Below, piece after piece: positions 48,429 through 59,860 of a DNA stretch of 64,000 nt. Origin of the DNA: Apoderus coryli (Eukaryota > Arthropoda > Insecta > Coleoptera > Attelabidae). The position numbers were made by a program, and so were the translations under genes. Where the stretch lies: contig OU452203.1 in the NCBI GenBank assembly GCA_911728435.2, forward strand, positions 12,669,651-12,733,650, written 5' to 3'. The notes below the pieces were generated by a model. It had not been told where the DNA came from, made no database searches, and saw nothing but the letters and a program-made list of their open reading frames with translations. Numbering within the stretch: position 1 is the first letter of the stretch; every line of letters begins with the position of its first letter.

Positions 48429-48558
48429 AGATAACCAACTCGGCCTAAACAAATTTATATATTGATCTCATTTATTCTATCTTTAAGCGTAAAAAACCGC
48501 TTAAAGATAGAATAAATGAGATCAATATATAAATTTGTTTAGGCCGAGTTGGTTATCT
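48429..48558. repeat. Perfect 61-bp inverted repeat, 8-nt loop
   Basis: 48,429-48,489 (starting AGATAACCAACTCGGCC) is the exact complement of 48,498-48,558, with spacer TAAAAAAC. Perfect identity in an otherwise decayed region implies a very recent origin or a fold-back assembly or read artefact. It lies just beyond the 3' side of the minus-strand LINE relic. Confidence 0.9.
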
Positions 48559-48739
48559 TTATTAAAATCATCATCATCATGAAACTGATAAGCAAATCAT
48601 CTCTGGGTTTAGGTATAAATTCTTCAATTTTTCTGGAATATGTGTTGAATTTTTTACATTTTTGCCTAACAGGTATAAACCCACTTATAAGACAAATTAC
48701 ACATTTACATAAACGTAGAACTAAAATATAATAACACAG

Positions 48740-50170
48740 AATATTAAATTCAAACAAGACGATATAACATGCTCTTAAATATATTCAATTTCTCACCAAA
48801 ATAAGATATGTTCCTGTGAAAATTATAGTGATTACATGAACTCGATGCCGTCGATATAGGTGATCTACCCTCGTAATTAGAATTATTGTACAAGCACCAG
48901 TTCTCCAATATCAATAAATCTGACTGTAACTCAATCATTGTAGGTGTTAACTATGGAGAAGATCTTCAGGTCGTCCGCAAAGAGCAAACAGGAGCTCGAT
49001 ATATTATTGATTATATCGTTAATATATATGGCAAATATCAAAGGCGCAAGATTATTGCCACTGTTTGCAACACTCTCGTTGGCCTTGAATCCATTGTATT
49101 CGACAAATTGTCTACGACCAGAAAGATAAGACACAAAAATCAAAATTAAGTTTATACAAATCCAAATTCATTTAGTTTCCGTTTTAAAACTCCACGCGAT
49201 CCAGCTTATCGAATGCCTTAGGAAAATCTGTAAACACAACATCGACTTGAAGACCCTTACCGGCAGCCGAATAACATGCTGTAAAACTTGCCCCAGATTG
49301 GTGACAGTGGAACGGCCCCGATAAACACCATGCAATGTGATGCTTTACCTGACCAAATATTTTATCATGTAAAATAGTTTTAAACACCTTCAAGAAGTTG
49401 GGCAATATGAAAACGGGACGATAATTTGATAGTTTGTCAGTATAATCAGATTTGTGAATAAGACAAATTTTGGCTAATTTCCAACACTCAGGAAAAGTTC
49501 TCGACTGAATTTATTTATTGAAAATATTCTGTAGTGGCTAGGCCAGACAATAAGCACAATCTCTCACAAAAAATGCGGGAATCCCGTCACAACCAGAAGT
49601 CATCTTTGGCCTTTAGAGCACCAAGCACATAATCGAAATCAAGATATCCGATGAGATGTCATTGCCTGATAAAGACTCACTGCTTCCAATTTGATCTGAA
49701 GCAACAAAAACGCTCCGGAAAAAATCAGAAAACGCGTTGTCCTTACAGTGTCCATCCTCTACTTACGACGCTTACTCTGAACAAATTTCCAGAGCTGTTT
49801 AAGATCTCTTTTGATTCAGTACAGCCTGTAGACGGTTGTAAGTGGAACGTTCTGCCTGTAAATTTTTGGTAGACCATTCGTGGTATTAGGCACATTCTCG
49901 GTATGATATGTTCTTTAATTGCAATACATCAATTGAATGGCTCTGGCAGTTTTCTAGTTATTCTTTTGTAAAAGTATTTGATCTGTCAACGAATAATTGT
50001 TGAGTTTCCTATATTTCTTTAGGTTGATTTTATCGCAATGACTGAAGCAGTATCGTTATTCCAAAAGGCAGTATCGTGCTATATTGTGATGAATAAAATG
50101 CTGGCACTAGTTCTTCAGTTTCGACCAGTGTTGTGTCTGAATACAGTTGCAGCTAAGCAATAGCTCATTA
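48740..50170 (-). pseudogene. Jockey-type LINE relic, linker to RT
   Basis: Minus strand, in order: SDNTDKLSNY-type pieces and IVPFSYCP...LKVFKTILHDKIFGQVKH (49,300-49,400), VDVVFTDFPKAFDKLDRVEF (about 49,190-49,245, first catalytic Asp), YLSGRRQFVEYNGFKAN, then LAPLIFAIYINDI and SCLLFADDLKIFSIVN (48,945-49,050, FADD box). LQSDLLILENWCLYNN follows to 48,860. The VPQGS block is mutated. Stops and frame changes show it is dead. The part above 49,500 is poorly readable. Confidence 0.8.
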
Positions 50171-50229
50171 GATACAACAATTTGATTATGTTTTTGTTTG
50201 TTAAACTTTTACATGTTAATATATTATTT

Positions 50230-50345
50230 TATTAATTACAATGAAAAAACATACGTCGTCGCTACCAATTTATTAAAAAACTTGTTTGCTTAATTACAGG
50301 GACATGTTTCGGAGTCTCAACTACATCATCAGCCTAAAAGGAAAC
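50230..50345 (-). ncRNA. Hammerhead-ribozyme-like motif, copy D (best core), with flank
   Basis: The motif itself is 50,295-50,338 on the minus strand: TTTTAGG, CTGATGA, T, then GTAGT-TGAG-ACTCC (stem II, four of five pairs), GAAACATGTC and CCTGTAATT. All core boxes are intact, the cleavage triplet would be GTC, and ACATGT is a palindrome that could form a dimer stem III. AGG before the core pairs with CCT after GTC, i.e. stem I with the opposite base order to copies A and G. The only departure from the textbook core is the extra T after CTGATGA. Confidence 0.5.
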
Positions 50346-51660
50346 AATATAAAATCATTACGATCGTTAATATTGTAAATCAGTAGGGATAATAAATTAA
50401 TAAGAAGATGCAAACATACCTTATTAAAAACAACATATTCCTGTGAAGGCAGCGATCAATACTAAATAAATATAAATAAAATTCCCGAAAATGTCGAATT
50501 TGCAGCTATAAAAAAGTTAATAAATAAAGATAAAAACAGGTAAGAAATGGACACTGGTCGTTTTATGACCTTGAATACAGACAGAATAAAAATTACTATT
50601 TATAGTCAAAAATCAATTTCAAAATTCGCAAGGAGCAACGACAGACCAACCCCATATCGACAGGTCATCACCACAGATAGATGTCAATTAAAGGAGTGGA
50701 GAGATTTATAACTCCTTAAGATGTAACAGTGATTAGAAGAAGTTGAAAGGGTCGAACTTTAGTTTTTGGTTTAAACACATGTCATTTTTCCTCACAGCTC
50801 TAAAAATGAATTCGTCACTATATGTCGACCCATGCTTTGGTCTGGTTCTACTGAATTAGACTGAGCCCCTGCGAAATTAAATAAAAACTCTTGTGTAGGT
50901 AACACCAGTAATTTCGTCCGCTAAGCCACGAAATTATTTTTCATTTTAGTACAACATAATCTTTCGGAATTATAAACTATTTTATTCAAAGTATTAACTG
51001 GGTATATTGGTGCGGATCTAATCATAAATTTCGATTTACATTTGTAACTAAAACATATAAAGAATCGGTATTTTTTTATTACAGAACCACAGACCTATAA
51101 TACTACTTCAAAGTGCTGAATCGACAAAAAAAAAAGGTTAAAAAGAAGAAGAGAAATTGAATAATCCCACGCCTACCACCTGTCCTATTTTTATATTTTG
51201 AAGTAGTGATTTAAGTAATACAAAAGGCGCAACAGGTGATTGTAAACAAAAGGTATGGTGTATTAATCCTCAGAGAGGTGATGTCCTGCATAGATATTGT
51301 TTAATTTGTGGAACACCACACTGGAATAAGAAACTTTTAGGGTAATTAGAATATTGATAAAATCATTGAATGAATGATTTGCATTAGTAAGTTATTGCAA
51401 AGTAGTATAATATACCGAGGTTATGTTATCGACATACCTATAAATATTTGCGAGTGTACTACAAAGAAGTGTTTCTTTGAACTATTAATAGCAAACGCAA
51501 CTCGATTAGGTACATTTGCAGTAACTTTGAACCAAAATTTGCGGCCTCTCAACATCCATTTCGCGTGATATTGCCGATTTTACAGATGATCATAATTTAT
51601 TTTCCCTATTTTAATATTTAATGGTAAGAATTTTAGTTATTAAATAAAAATAAAACTAAC
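50346..51660. other. No recognisable gene
   Basis: AT-rich; a 64-codon frame at 51,374-51,568 has no domain. Confidence 0.45.
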
Positions 51661-51664
51661 CACC

Positions 51665-52830
51665 ACTTAGAAATGCTGGACTTTTTTCATTATTATTATT
51701 TGCGATGGATTGAGGGTTTCCTTAGAGGAAGAAGTTTCCAGGTTAGGGCGAATGGTTCGATTTCGCGTAGACGGCCGGTCCACAGCGGGGTGCCTCAGGG
51801 TTCGGTGTTGGGCCCGCTGTTGTTCCTGGTTTACATATCGGATCTGACGGGAAATATAAATGCAAATGCAAGTTTCTTTGCTGATGACTCTAAACTGTTT
51901 TGTGATCCGCTGCAGAGTGCTGAGGTGTTCCAGACCGATCTCGACAGAGTTATGACTTGGTCATCAACTTGGCTGATGAGTTTGAATTTGGATAAACGTA
52001 CAGTCCTCCATTTGGGACCAAATAACCCCGAAATATCCTACAACCCTTGGTGGACACGAATTAAGACCAACTCTCCAGCAAAAGGATCTCGGCGTGAATA
52101 TTACCAATGATTTAAAATGGGAAATCCATGTCTCGGCGGTAGTGAAGAAGGCCAACAAATTGTGGTATTTGATCCAGAAAGCATTTAGATCAAGGTCCAA
52201 TGACATGGTTCTGAAGCTGTACAAGTCGTTTGTCAGGCCGGGCCTGGAATATGCCAATAGTGTATGGTCTCCTTATTTTGTTAAGGATATTGAGGCTTTG
52301 GAGCGAGTTCAGAGAAGATTTACCAAGCTTTCACAAGCGCTGTGCCACCTGCCATATGAAGATCGGCTAAGAACTTTGAACTTAACAACGCTTCAAGAAA
52401 GGCGTCGTCGTGGCGACTTGATACAGACGTATAAGGTTCTTAGCGGACATTACACAATAAACTTGGATCTCTTTCATCTTAATAGAAATCCGAGCCTACG
52501 TGGTAACAGCAAGAAATTGTGCAAAGAAAGATGTGCCAAGCTCGCTCGAAGAAACTTTCTGTCAAATAGAGTGGTATATGCGTGGAATGATATGTCGGAG
52601 GAGGTTGTATCAGCGCCAACAGTGGATAGTTTTAAGAACAGACTGGACATTACGCTTAAAGATCGGGGCAGCTGCATGGTCCACTACTCGTTATAGTAAA
52701 TCGTCGTGTTTTTATGCACTGAGCCGAGTTTTATCTTTTACAAATCGGGCGACAGTCTCATCGGTTTCACCGCTTACTGTCTGAACTAATAATAATGATA
52801 AATAATAATAATAATAATAATAAAAAAACC
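51665..52830 (+). pseudogene. 5'-truncated LINE with RT C-terminal half and AAT-repeat tail
   Basis: The first frame (51,673 to about 52,045) reads WIEGFLRGRSFQVRANGS, SGVPQGSVLGPLLFLVYISD and ASFFADDSKLFCDPLQ (FADD at 51,877-51,888). A single frame change near 52,045 leads to LQQKDLGVNITNDLKWEIHV, RPGLEYANSVWSPYFVKDIE, ALERVQRRFTKLSQALCHLP and LTTLQERRRRGDLIQTYKVL, with a stop at 52,694. This thumb/C-terminal wording is that of the CR1/L2/Rex1-like LINE group. The 3' end is a run of AATAAT units (52,785-52,825). One frameshift and no internal stops make it the best-preserved LINE piece here, so it is fairly young. It is truncated in the middle of RT. Confidence 0.85.
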
Positions 52831-52904
52831 GATCTTCAAATTAATACTACTTCTTGCCCAGCACCAGTGCTTTTTTGTAATAAATTTGGCAATATCCATT
52901 TTTT

Positions 52905-53473
52905 TAGTCCGAATTCCTTCCGTTTTTATACATACGTTTGCCCACGTTAGCTCGCCAAATTTCGTCTATGTCGAAATTCTCAATTTGGGTGTTAATTGGT
53001 TTTCTATACACATTATTCTTAATTCTGTCCCACAAGAAAAAGTCCATGGGAGTCAAGTCGGGAGACCTATCAGCTCAATTAATTCCACGGACCTAAGCGG
53101 CGAATCCAACAATCTTCAAACATAAAATTCGATTCGTTACTTACTTCTGCAGTACAATGCGGTGGAGTTCCATCCAATTGGTACCAATAAGTGCCATTTT
53201 GGTTTAATATGTCCAAATATTTTCTCTCATCTAAATATTGCTTCATCAGTCCAAATGATTATTTTTTAAAATTCTAAATCCTCGTGTATATGATCCAACA
53301 AAATGTCGCAAAAATTAACTCGATGTTCTGCATCTTCCGGGTAGAGCTCTTATAGAGTTGAATATTTAAAATTATAAAATTTCTTTATCTTTAAAATACG
53401 CTGGGTGGAACTGTAAGCAATACCTGTTTCTTCAGCTGCTGAACGTGATTGGGATTTGCAATGAAATAACTTA
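52905..53473 (-). pseudogene. Mariner-like transposase relic, C-terminal part
   Basis: Minus strand: SRSAAEETGIAYSSTQRILK (53,395-53,455, second helix-turn-helix), EDAEHRVNFCDILLDHIHED, IIIWTDEAIFR (first catalytic Asp region), IGTNWMELHRIVLQK, and RSPDLTPMDFFLWDRIKNNV with YRKPINTQIENF (52,970-53,080, third Asp). Stops and frame changes throughout. The N-terminal part lies beyond the MITE at 53,895-54,060. Confidence 0.8.
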
Positions 53474-53476
53474 TTA

Positions 53477-53891
53477 AGGTGTACTTCCCTCCGAGCGACT
53501 GTAGCTGGCGATAGTCGCGTAGCGATTATCGCTCAGCGATCGTCGCTATGGGCATGTTTTCCTGCCAGCGTTTGCGACGATTAATTTCCAGCGAGTATCG
53601 GTAATTTTACTTCAGTTTCTACCCACTGTCTCGATCAATTTCTCATCTTCTGTGGCGCTAAAAAAGAGTTTATTTGGTGAACACATAGCGCACTACATTA
53701 AAAACCAAAGAAACTAAAGAATAGTCGCCGCAGCGACTATATTGGCTCTGAAAGCAGATGGCTTGCGACGATCGCCAGGCTGAGCGACTATCGCCGCCGG
53801 CTGTCGCGTGGAGGACAGTGCTTCCATAAAACAACAACGGTAGCAGTACCATAGCGATCGTCGCAACAGTCGCCCGGAGGGAAGTCCACCT
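53477..53891. mobile_element. PIF/Harbinger-type MITE with TTA target duplication
   Basis: The left end is AGGTGTACTTCCCTCCGAGCGACTGT and the right end (minus) AGGTGGACTTCCCTCCGGGCGACTGT-type sequence, flanked by TTA at 53,474-53,476 and 53,892-53,894. 415 bp, rich in the words GCGATCGTCGC and CGACTAT(C/T)GC, with many internal short palindromes and much higher G+C than its surroundings. No transposase. The 3-bp TTA duplication and the short similar ends suit PIF/Harbinger. It disrupts the mariner-like relic. Confidence 0.8.
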
Positions 53892-53894
53892 TTA

Positions 53895-54060
53895 GTATGT
53901 CAACTACAACATCGTCATTTGATGTAACGGGTTGCGTGGGTCGTCTAATAATGTTTCGACTTCCAAGTCTTACAAAATTTCTCTGCAGTCTTCTAAATTT
54001 CTTTGGGTTCATTGGCATTAATTCAGGAACGTCTTACATGTCCTACTAATAACTTGATTG
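53895..54060 (-). pseudogene. Mariner-like transposase relic, N-terminal part
   Basis: NPKKFRRLQRNFVRLGSRNI and IRRPTQPVTSNDDVVVDILK on the minus strand form the end of the first helix-turn-helix and the linker. They join to the part at 52,905-53,473 once the MITE is removed. Confidence 0.65.
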
Positions 54061-54349
54061 CACTGTCCATAGATTTTAAATAAATTAAAAACATCTAAAT
54101 GCGAGTTAATATGTTACATTTTAATCAAATTAGTTCACTGGTATGTTGAACAATGATATAATTTTCAATATTTCACATTTCTATATACGCAATGTTGATT
54201 ATGGCGTTTGCCTAGTAGATGTTTTCTGCAAACTGCGGTTCATTATGACAAAAATGTACCAAATTCCAAATATTGAAGAAATGGTATATTTTAGGTATAT
54301 GGAAGCGATATATCATTAAAAAGATTATTTTTTTTGTCTATCGACCAGG
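54061..54349. other. No recognisable gene
   Basis: AT-rich, nothing supported. Confidence 0.4.
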
Positions 54350-54960
54350 ATAGTCGAATATATAATAATATCTTTATTAGCCATTATTAAGTATAACAGT
54401 GTATACATTGGCAAGTCAACAATTTGTGTACATTAAAATGTCATAAAATATGACAATTATCTTCACCAAATTCACCAGTGAAGAAAAGATCAGCTACTAT
54501 GTATATACTTGAAATATATAATAAGTTAAAATTCATAACAATCAAGTAAGTAAAATTTTAAAATTAATAGATAAAAAATAAAAAACACAGTACTTATTAC
54601 AGTATACATTACAGAAACACTGTACTGAAGCAGAAAATTCCTGCAGGCTATATAATATACCACTCGTCAGATAATTTTTTAATAGTTTCGTAAAACTACT
54701 CTTAGTTTGGCAGTTTCTCATGCTCGTGGGAAGAAGACTAACCTGAATATACCGGCGATCTTTTATAAAACTCGTGTTTAAGGTGAGACAAATACAAACG
54801 ATCTCTCTCTCGAGCAGGATAATCATGATTATCTCCCCTCTGTCTAAAAAAATGAGTTTTCCTAGTAACCACGTGCCTCCAGTTTCAATTCGATTAAATT
54901 TTGTTCTGCAACTGCCTGACGATCTAGGACTATATCATTTGCTCATCATTGAATGAGATG
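54350..54960 (-). pseudogene. LINE C-terminus and 3' UTR
   Basis: Minus strand: ICLTLNTSFIKDRRYIQVSL, LPTSMRNCQTKSSFTKLLKN and YLTSGILYSLQEF (54,635-54,790). This is the C-terminal end of a jockey/CR1-like ORF2 (compare the relic at 35,050), then an untranslated tail containing GGCTAATAAAGATATTATTA at the 3' end. Confidence 0.65.
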
Positions 54961-55635
54961 TAGAAGTCGACAAACGTCAACATTTTCATAAACAAATTTA
55001 TAGAATAAAATCTGCTAGGCTAGGTTAGGGAAGGCTTAACAAAGTGGCCTTTAATATTTATAGGCAATCTGAAACAAAATAAAAAATGTGGTCATTCACT
55101 GAATATAGAACCTTCCCGATAATACCGAACCTCTTAGTTTTAGAAATATACCTTTTATAGTTCCCGAGAACTTTGACTATGCCACTCAGGATGAATCACC
55201 CAGTATATCTCGTAGATATGCTTAGGCTGGAAAAGTTGAACTGGATCTATTGGTAATATCAAAGATTAATCTACACAATAGATAGTCAGCCCAATGCATT
55301 AAAATCAGAACATCTCTAAGTATGCCTGCCACTACGTGGCGTAGACTAGCGTGTAAAGCATAGAGCAGTATTGTCACAGCCAGAAACCGTTTTGTAGTTT
55401 ATTAATATCAAAAACAAAACGCAACGTATAACAATTATTTAGATCATTTGCAACAGATATGCACCGGCAATGCTGTGTTGTCAGAGAGAGAAATTGATGA
55501 AATTCTGTATTAATCTGGAGGGGATACGCAGGGAGGGTAGAAAAAAAAACAAGCGAATGTGGTGTGTGTCGTGCTGTTGCCAATTCGTCGGTAAAAGAAA
55601 CACACAGGGTGATTTATTACAAGTACAGTATTGAA
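54961..55635. other. No recognisable gene
   Basis: Contains only short frames; no repeat partner found. Confidence 0.4.
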
Positions 55636-55735
55636 ATAAAAGCCTAATCTCTATGAATTAAATTTAATATAATAATATTTAATCCATGTCATACATGTTT
55701 CAAGACTAGACCAGTCCCATGATCAGTGGCGAACA
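55636..55735 (-). ncRNA. Hammerhead-ribozyme-like motif, copy E, with flank
   Basis: On the minus strand: GCCACTGATCATGGGACTGG, TCTAGTCTTGAAACATGTAT and GACATGG. Stem II is a clean five pairs (GGGAC/GTCTT, two of them wobble). G8 of the core is changed (CTGATCA), so this copy should be inactive. The downstream segment AGAGATTAGGCTTTTATTTC is the family-specific block. Confidence 0.4.
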
Positions 55736-56311
55736 ATCGTTAAATGAAAAGCTTTTAGATAGAAACATACTTTTGACTAAATATTTCACGTAGACAATGT
55801 GGCAAAGATGTAACAAGATTGTTGTAGATCTTATAATACCTATAATAAAAAAATTATCAGTGCTACCTATATTATATTAGGTATACCTATTATAATAGTC
55901 TGTCTCTTCATTAGATATAAGTTCCACTTTATCGGTTTAGGTACTTAAATTTTACTTCTTTTTAATGTTTCTTCGGGTAAATAATAAGTTCGGTAGGAAT
56001 AGGGCTTTGGGTATGAAACAAAATAGAAATTTGATATAGGGGTAGTTCTAAGCATTTACAAGTTTGTGACGTGTAGCGATTTTCGATGCCGCCCCCGGAG
56101 GTATACATGAGGGCGGCGCAATGCCGTTTTAAATATCTCGTTTCGCTTTCTTGGAAAATAAAAAATTATAACTGATAACTGAAACTTAGTACTTAATACG
56201 TGGGCGTAAGAGGTAAGCTCACTTCACAGGTCTCTATTAATGAAAGAAAGTTAACATTTTGAGCATCTGCGTAAAATTAAATGTATCCGTTTGGTGGGTA
56301 GTTTTGATTAC
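55736..56311. other. No gene; short dispersed repeat at 56,233-56,293
   Basis: GAAAGAAAGTTAACATTTTG and AAATTAAATGTATCCG correspond to 27,496-27,558. Otherwise AT-rich. Confidence 0.45.
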
Positions 56312-56393
56312 AATAAGTCGGTGCCAAGCCCAAGCCCGAAACAAAATAAATCTATATTTACCTACTACCTATTTGGCTTGGTACCGACTATTA
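56312..56393. mobile_element. Small inverted-repeat element (82 bp)
   Basis: AATAAGTCGGTGCCAAGCCC at the left and, on the minus strand, TAATAGTCGGTACCAAGCC at the right. Probably a miniature DNA element or its remnant. Confidence 0.5.
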
Positions 56394-58900
56394 TGTGCAT
56401 TGTTGTCTTTTGAATGATATTTGTATTTTGTTATTTTTCGTATTTTTTATTAGTTCTTTTGACAGCTCTGGTGTCATCAATACACCTGTATCCCGAATTG
56501 CACCAAATTGCGATGCTATTGAACAAGCATATAATCCTAAATATAATATTCTTTTTGAACTACCTGTATCTCGAAAACCAAGCCGTAGCGGACCCATGTA
56601 CATATGAAATTTGTATCTTAAAATTAGTCAAAGAATCACCCTTTAAAGTTTGTACAAGTACTTATGCAACACCCTGTATACATAGATACTTTGATTTGCA
56701 ATTTGCAAATCTGTCAAACTAGGTAATGCTGTTTTTTTTTATTTACTTTCAAATATGGTGTTATGTAATTGTATTCAAATTAAATGTTTGGGGATGATAT
56801 TTACGAGTTTTATTTTTTTATATAGAGAAACTGTTATTCAGTTTTTAAGGATCAATCTGAAGCAGACGATTGTACTTGTTAAAACATGAAAAAAGTTATT
56901 GTCGTGATACTTTTAACACCCTGTTGGTGGGTTTTTAAAGCTTTTTACGAAACGTGTTAACAATACAATCTACATAAATCGTTAGTTTTTAAAAGTTTTA
57001 TGATCATTGCACAAAAACCAATATTAGGGAGACTGTAAGTTTTTTTTCAATTCGGCGTTGCAGAATTTGAACCTAATTGTGATAATTGTGTTATTTTACT
57101 AGTATAGATATTTTTGAGTAAATTAATTCGGTTATAATCGATGAGTAGAATCTTTGGAGTAAAATACATTTCACAAAAACCCTGAACCATATTTCTCAAT
57201 AGATTTAAATTTTCATCAAAAACAGATTAAAAATTCTAATTTTTTACATCCTGCATTTCGAAACCGTATTTTTTTAAATAATTATTGTCATGCTGGAAAT
57301 TTCAAACCTTATTTACTTCAGCAACTTGTAAAAAGCACAGCCTTTTTAATATTAACATTTCTTAAAATCGATATTACGCGATAACGATGACTTTCTATCA
57401 ATATCACAGAAGGATACATTTGTTACGTATATAATTTGTTAGATTTTACATCTCCGAATTGAAACACACGCAAAAAATGTGCATACAAAAGTTAGGGTAG
57501 CATTTCACGCCTGTATGCCCCTTTAATTTACCCGCCTCTGAGATTTATTTTTTCATAATGTTAACGACAAGTTGAATCTGCTGTTTGAGTTTGATCCTTA
57601 AAACTGAATCAGGTAATAACCGAAAGTCCTATCTATAACGCCAAATTTCGTTAATTTAAATATAACTTTTTGATGCATCCTTATATCCGAAATTTAAAAT
57701 TAAATGACTAAAATAATATTATTTTAGTCATTTAAAATTATTGTCTAAAACATTTAATAAACCAGCCCTGTATATTTATACTATTATAGTAATTTCTTTT
57801 ATTTTCGTCCATACACATTAATCTTTGCGTAGATAGGTATACGTATACCATATAATTTTAAACAAAAAACACTGCTGCACAGTAGTACATATATGATACC
57901 TATAATATAAAAACAAACTCCCACCTCGTAGGGGAAAGTATACTCGTCCTTGTCTAACATTGCCCATATGATTATTTTATTTCAACACAATACATATAAC
58001 GCCATCTACAATTTCCATGGTTGCATGTTTTTCTAATAGATGTAGCTCGTGTCGAGACAGTTTCAATTTTTGTTTTATTTCCCATATACGCTGACTATCT
58101 ATTGTGTAGATTAATCTTTGGTAATATACAACATACGCACAAATTCGAGAACAAATAATCTTGTTTAGATAGGTGGAATATATATTAGTTTTAATTTACC
58201 GTAAGCAACCGCCGAGTTTGTTAATTTATCGACTGCCGGATTAAATTTAAAATATTCTGGAAGTGATATATTACTCAAAACAAAATGCCGAAACTATATA
58301 TAACAGGCACATAGATAAAGATTTTAATTTATCAGTTGACTAGGATTAATATGTATCGTTATAATTATGTAAAAAAAAGGATTTTATCTAAAATGGAATG
58401 AGACATTCAATTATGCACTAAAAAATTAAAATATATACAGGTTGGTTGGAAATGATGGTGGCAAAAGTGCACCAAATATTCATCGCGATCAAGAATTTTT
58501 TTCTTTAAGCTAATTTTAGGTTTTAGGGCACACACAGGCGTTTTGATGGGGACCCAAAATTGTGTAGTTACCAACATCTATCTTTAGAAATTTTGGGTAC
58601 CACTTTGACATCAGTTAGGGGTTTTTATTACTGAAATTATAAATTCTGACATTTTTAGTAGATTTTTTAAAAACATCTAACTATTCAGGAGATCGACAAC
58701 CGAAATTTCGAAATTTTTTTATGTATAGTCCTTCATATCATGACCCCTGGAGCCTAAAAATGACCTCAGTGTAAATGTTTATATATCTATATACAGGGTG
58801 CTTAAGGGGACGTTCTACAAGCGAAGAAAATAAGATTTTTTTTTCATATGAAAATATATCGAACAATGCTTCGATTTTCAGATACAGGATGTTATTTGTA
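56394..58900. other. No gene; mariner-like terminus and a perfect palindrome
   Basis: The complement of 56,640-56,683 reads TACAGGGTGTTGCATAAGTA, a mariner-type end, with no partner found. TTAAATGACTAAAATAAT and its complement meet without a spacer at 57,700-57,735 (36-bp perfect palindrome). Short frames without domains. Confidence 0.45.
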
Positions 58901-58970
58901 AATTCCTGACGATGGGTTTTTAGTAATATTTCCGAAAAGCGTCTCGATATCAAAATGAAATTTGGCACAC

Positions 58971-59642
58971 TTACGTAGCTTTGTAGGATTATTCAAAATA
59001 TTCCATGCTTAGGAAAATGTCAGGGGTGGGTTAGTCTGGGTGGTTCAGAACAAATTTTGTCCCAACTTTTTTTTTGTACGCATTTTTAACATTTTCTACA
59101 AAGAATAATAAATTTGAGACTTTTGAACAAAAAAAAAAAAAATGTTCACTTGTTTCACAGCGCTAGAAGAAGCCGTTTTCAAGATATGAAAAAAAATCTC
59201 ATTTTCGCTTCGCAGAATGAACATATATCAAAAAATGTTTCCTGACGATGGGTTTTTCGTAATATTATTTCCGAAACGCGTCTCGATTTCAAAATGAGAT
59301 TTGGCACATTTTCGTATCTGTAGGAAAGGGAAAAGTTATTCTGTCACCCCTTAATACGCATTTCCACCCTGTTTCTTGTATTATCGTAGCCGTATAATAA
59401 TATTGGAAACGTTGGAGAAATTTTCAAAGTCATTTATCTCGACAACGGCTTCTTCTTGCGTTATAAGTTAAATGAACATTTTTTATGTAGAAAAGTCTTT
59501 ATTTTTAGAAAAAGTAAAAAAAGCGCACAAAAAAAAGTTGGGGCAAAATTTGTTCTGACCCCCCTCCCAGCCTAATCCACCCCTGACATTTTCCTAACCA
59601 TGGGATATCATATTTTTTAATAATCCTACAAAGATACGTAAG
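58971..59642. mobile_element. Foldback element with ~215-bp arms
   Basis: The left arm 58,971-59,189 and right arm 59,430-59,642 share, in inverted orientation, TTTGTAGGATTATT, TTAGGAAAATGTCAGGGGTG, CAGAACAAATTTTG, CCCAACTTTTTTTTGT, AAATGTTCA and AGAAGAAGCCGTT. A direct repeat (CCTGACGATGGGTTTTT...GTCTCGAT, 58,906 and 59,242) runs from just outside into the loop. Non-coding. Confidence 0.65.
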
Positions 59643-59860
59643 ATACTGGTTCATGGTAATTTAGAAGTTTTGGGAAAAATGAAAAATGAGCACGATTGTT
59701 TTAAACATTTCAGTGATTAGTCAGGTCAATCCAACCCTTCGGGTTGTTCCATGTTCCTTATTTGAATTTATATTCTCGAAACCTGTGTGGGTGATACTTT
59801 AATAAATTATTATTAGATTATTTTAAGTTTGAAAAAGTAGTCCATTCTTAAGTGGAGTGA

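Noticed and set aside
48540..48760. Open frames on both strands near the perfect inverted repeat
   Set aside because: Low-complexity AT-rich translation with no domain; coincides with repeat DNA.
50230..50345. Search for a Penelope-like RT or GIY-YIG endonuclease near the ribozyme-like motifs
   Set aside because: None recognised near any copy; the autonomous partner, if any, lies outside the window.
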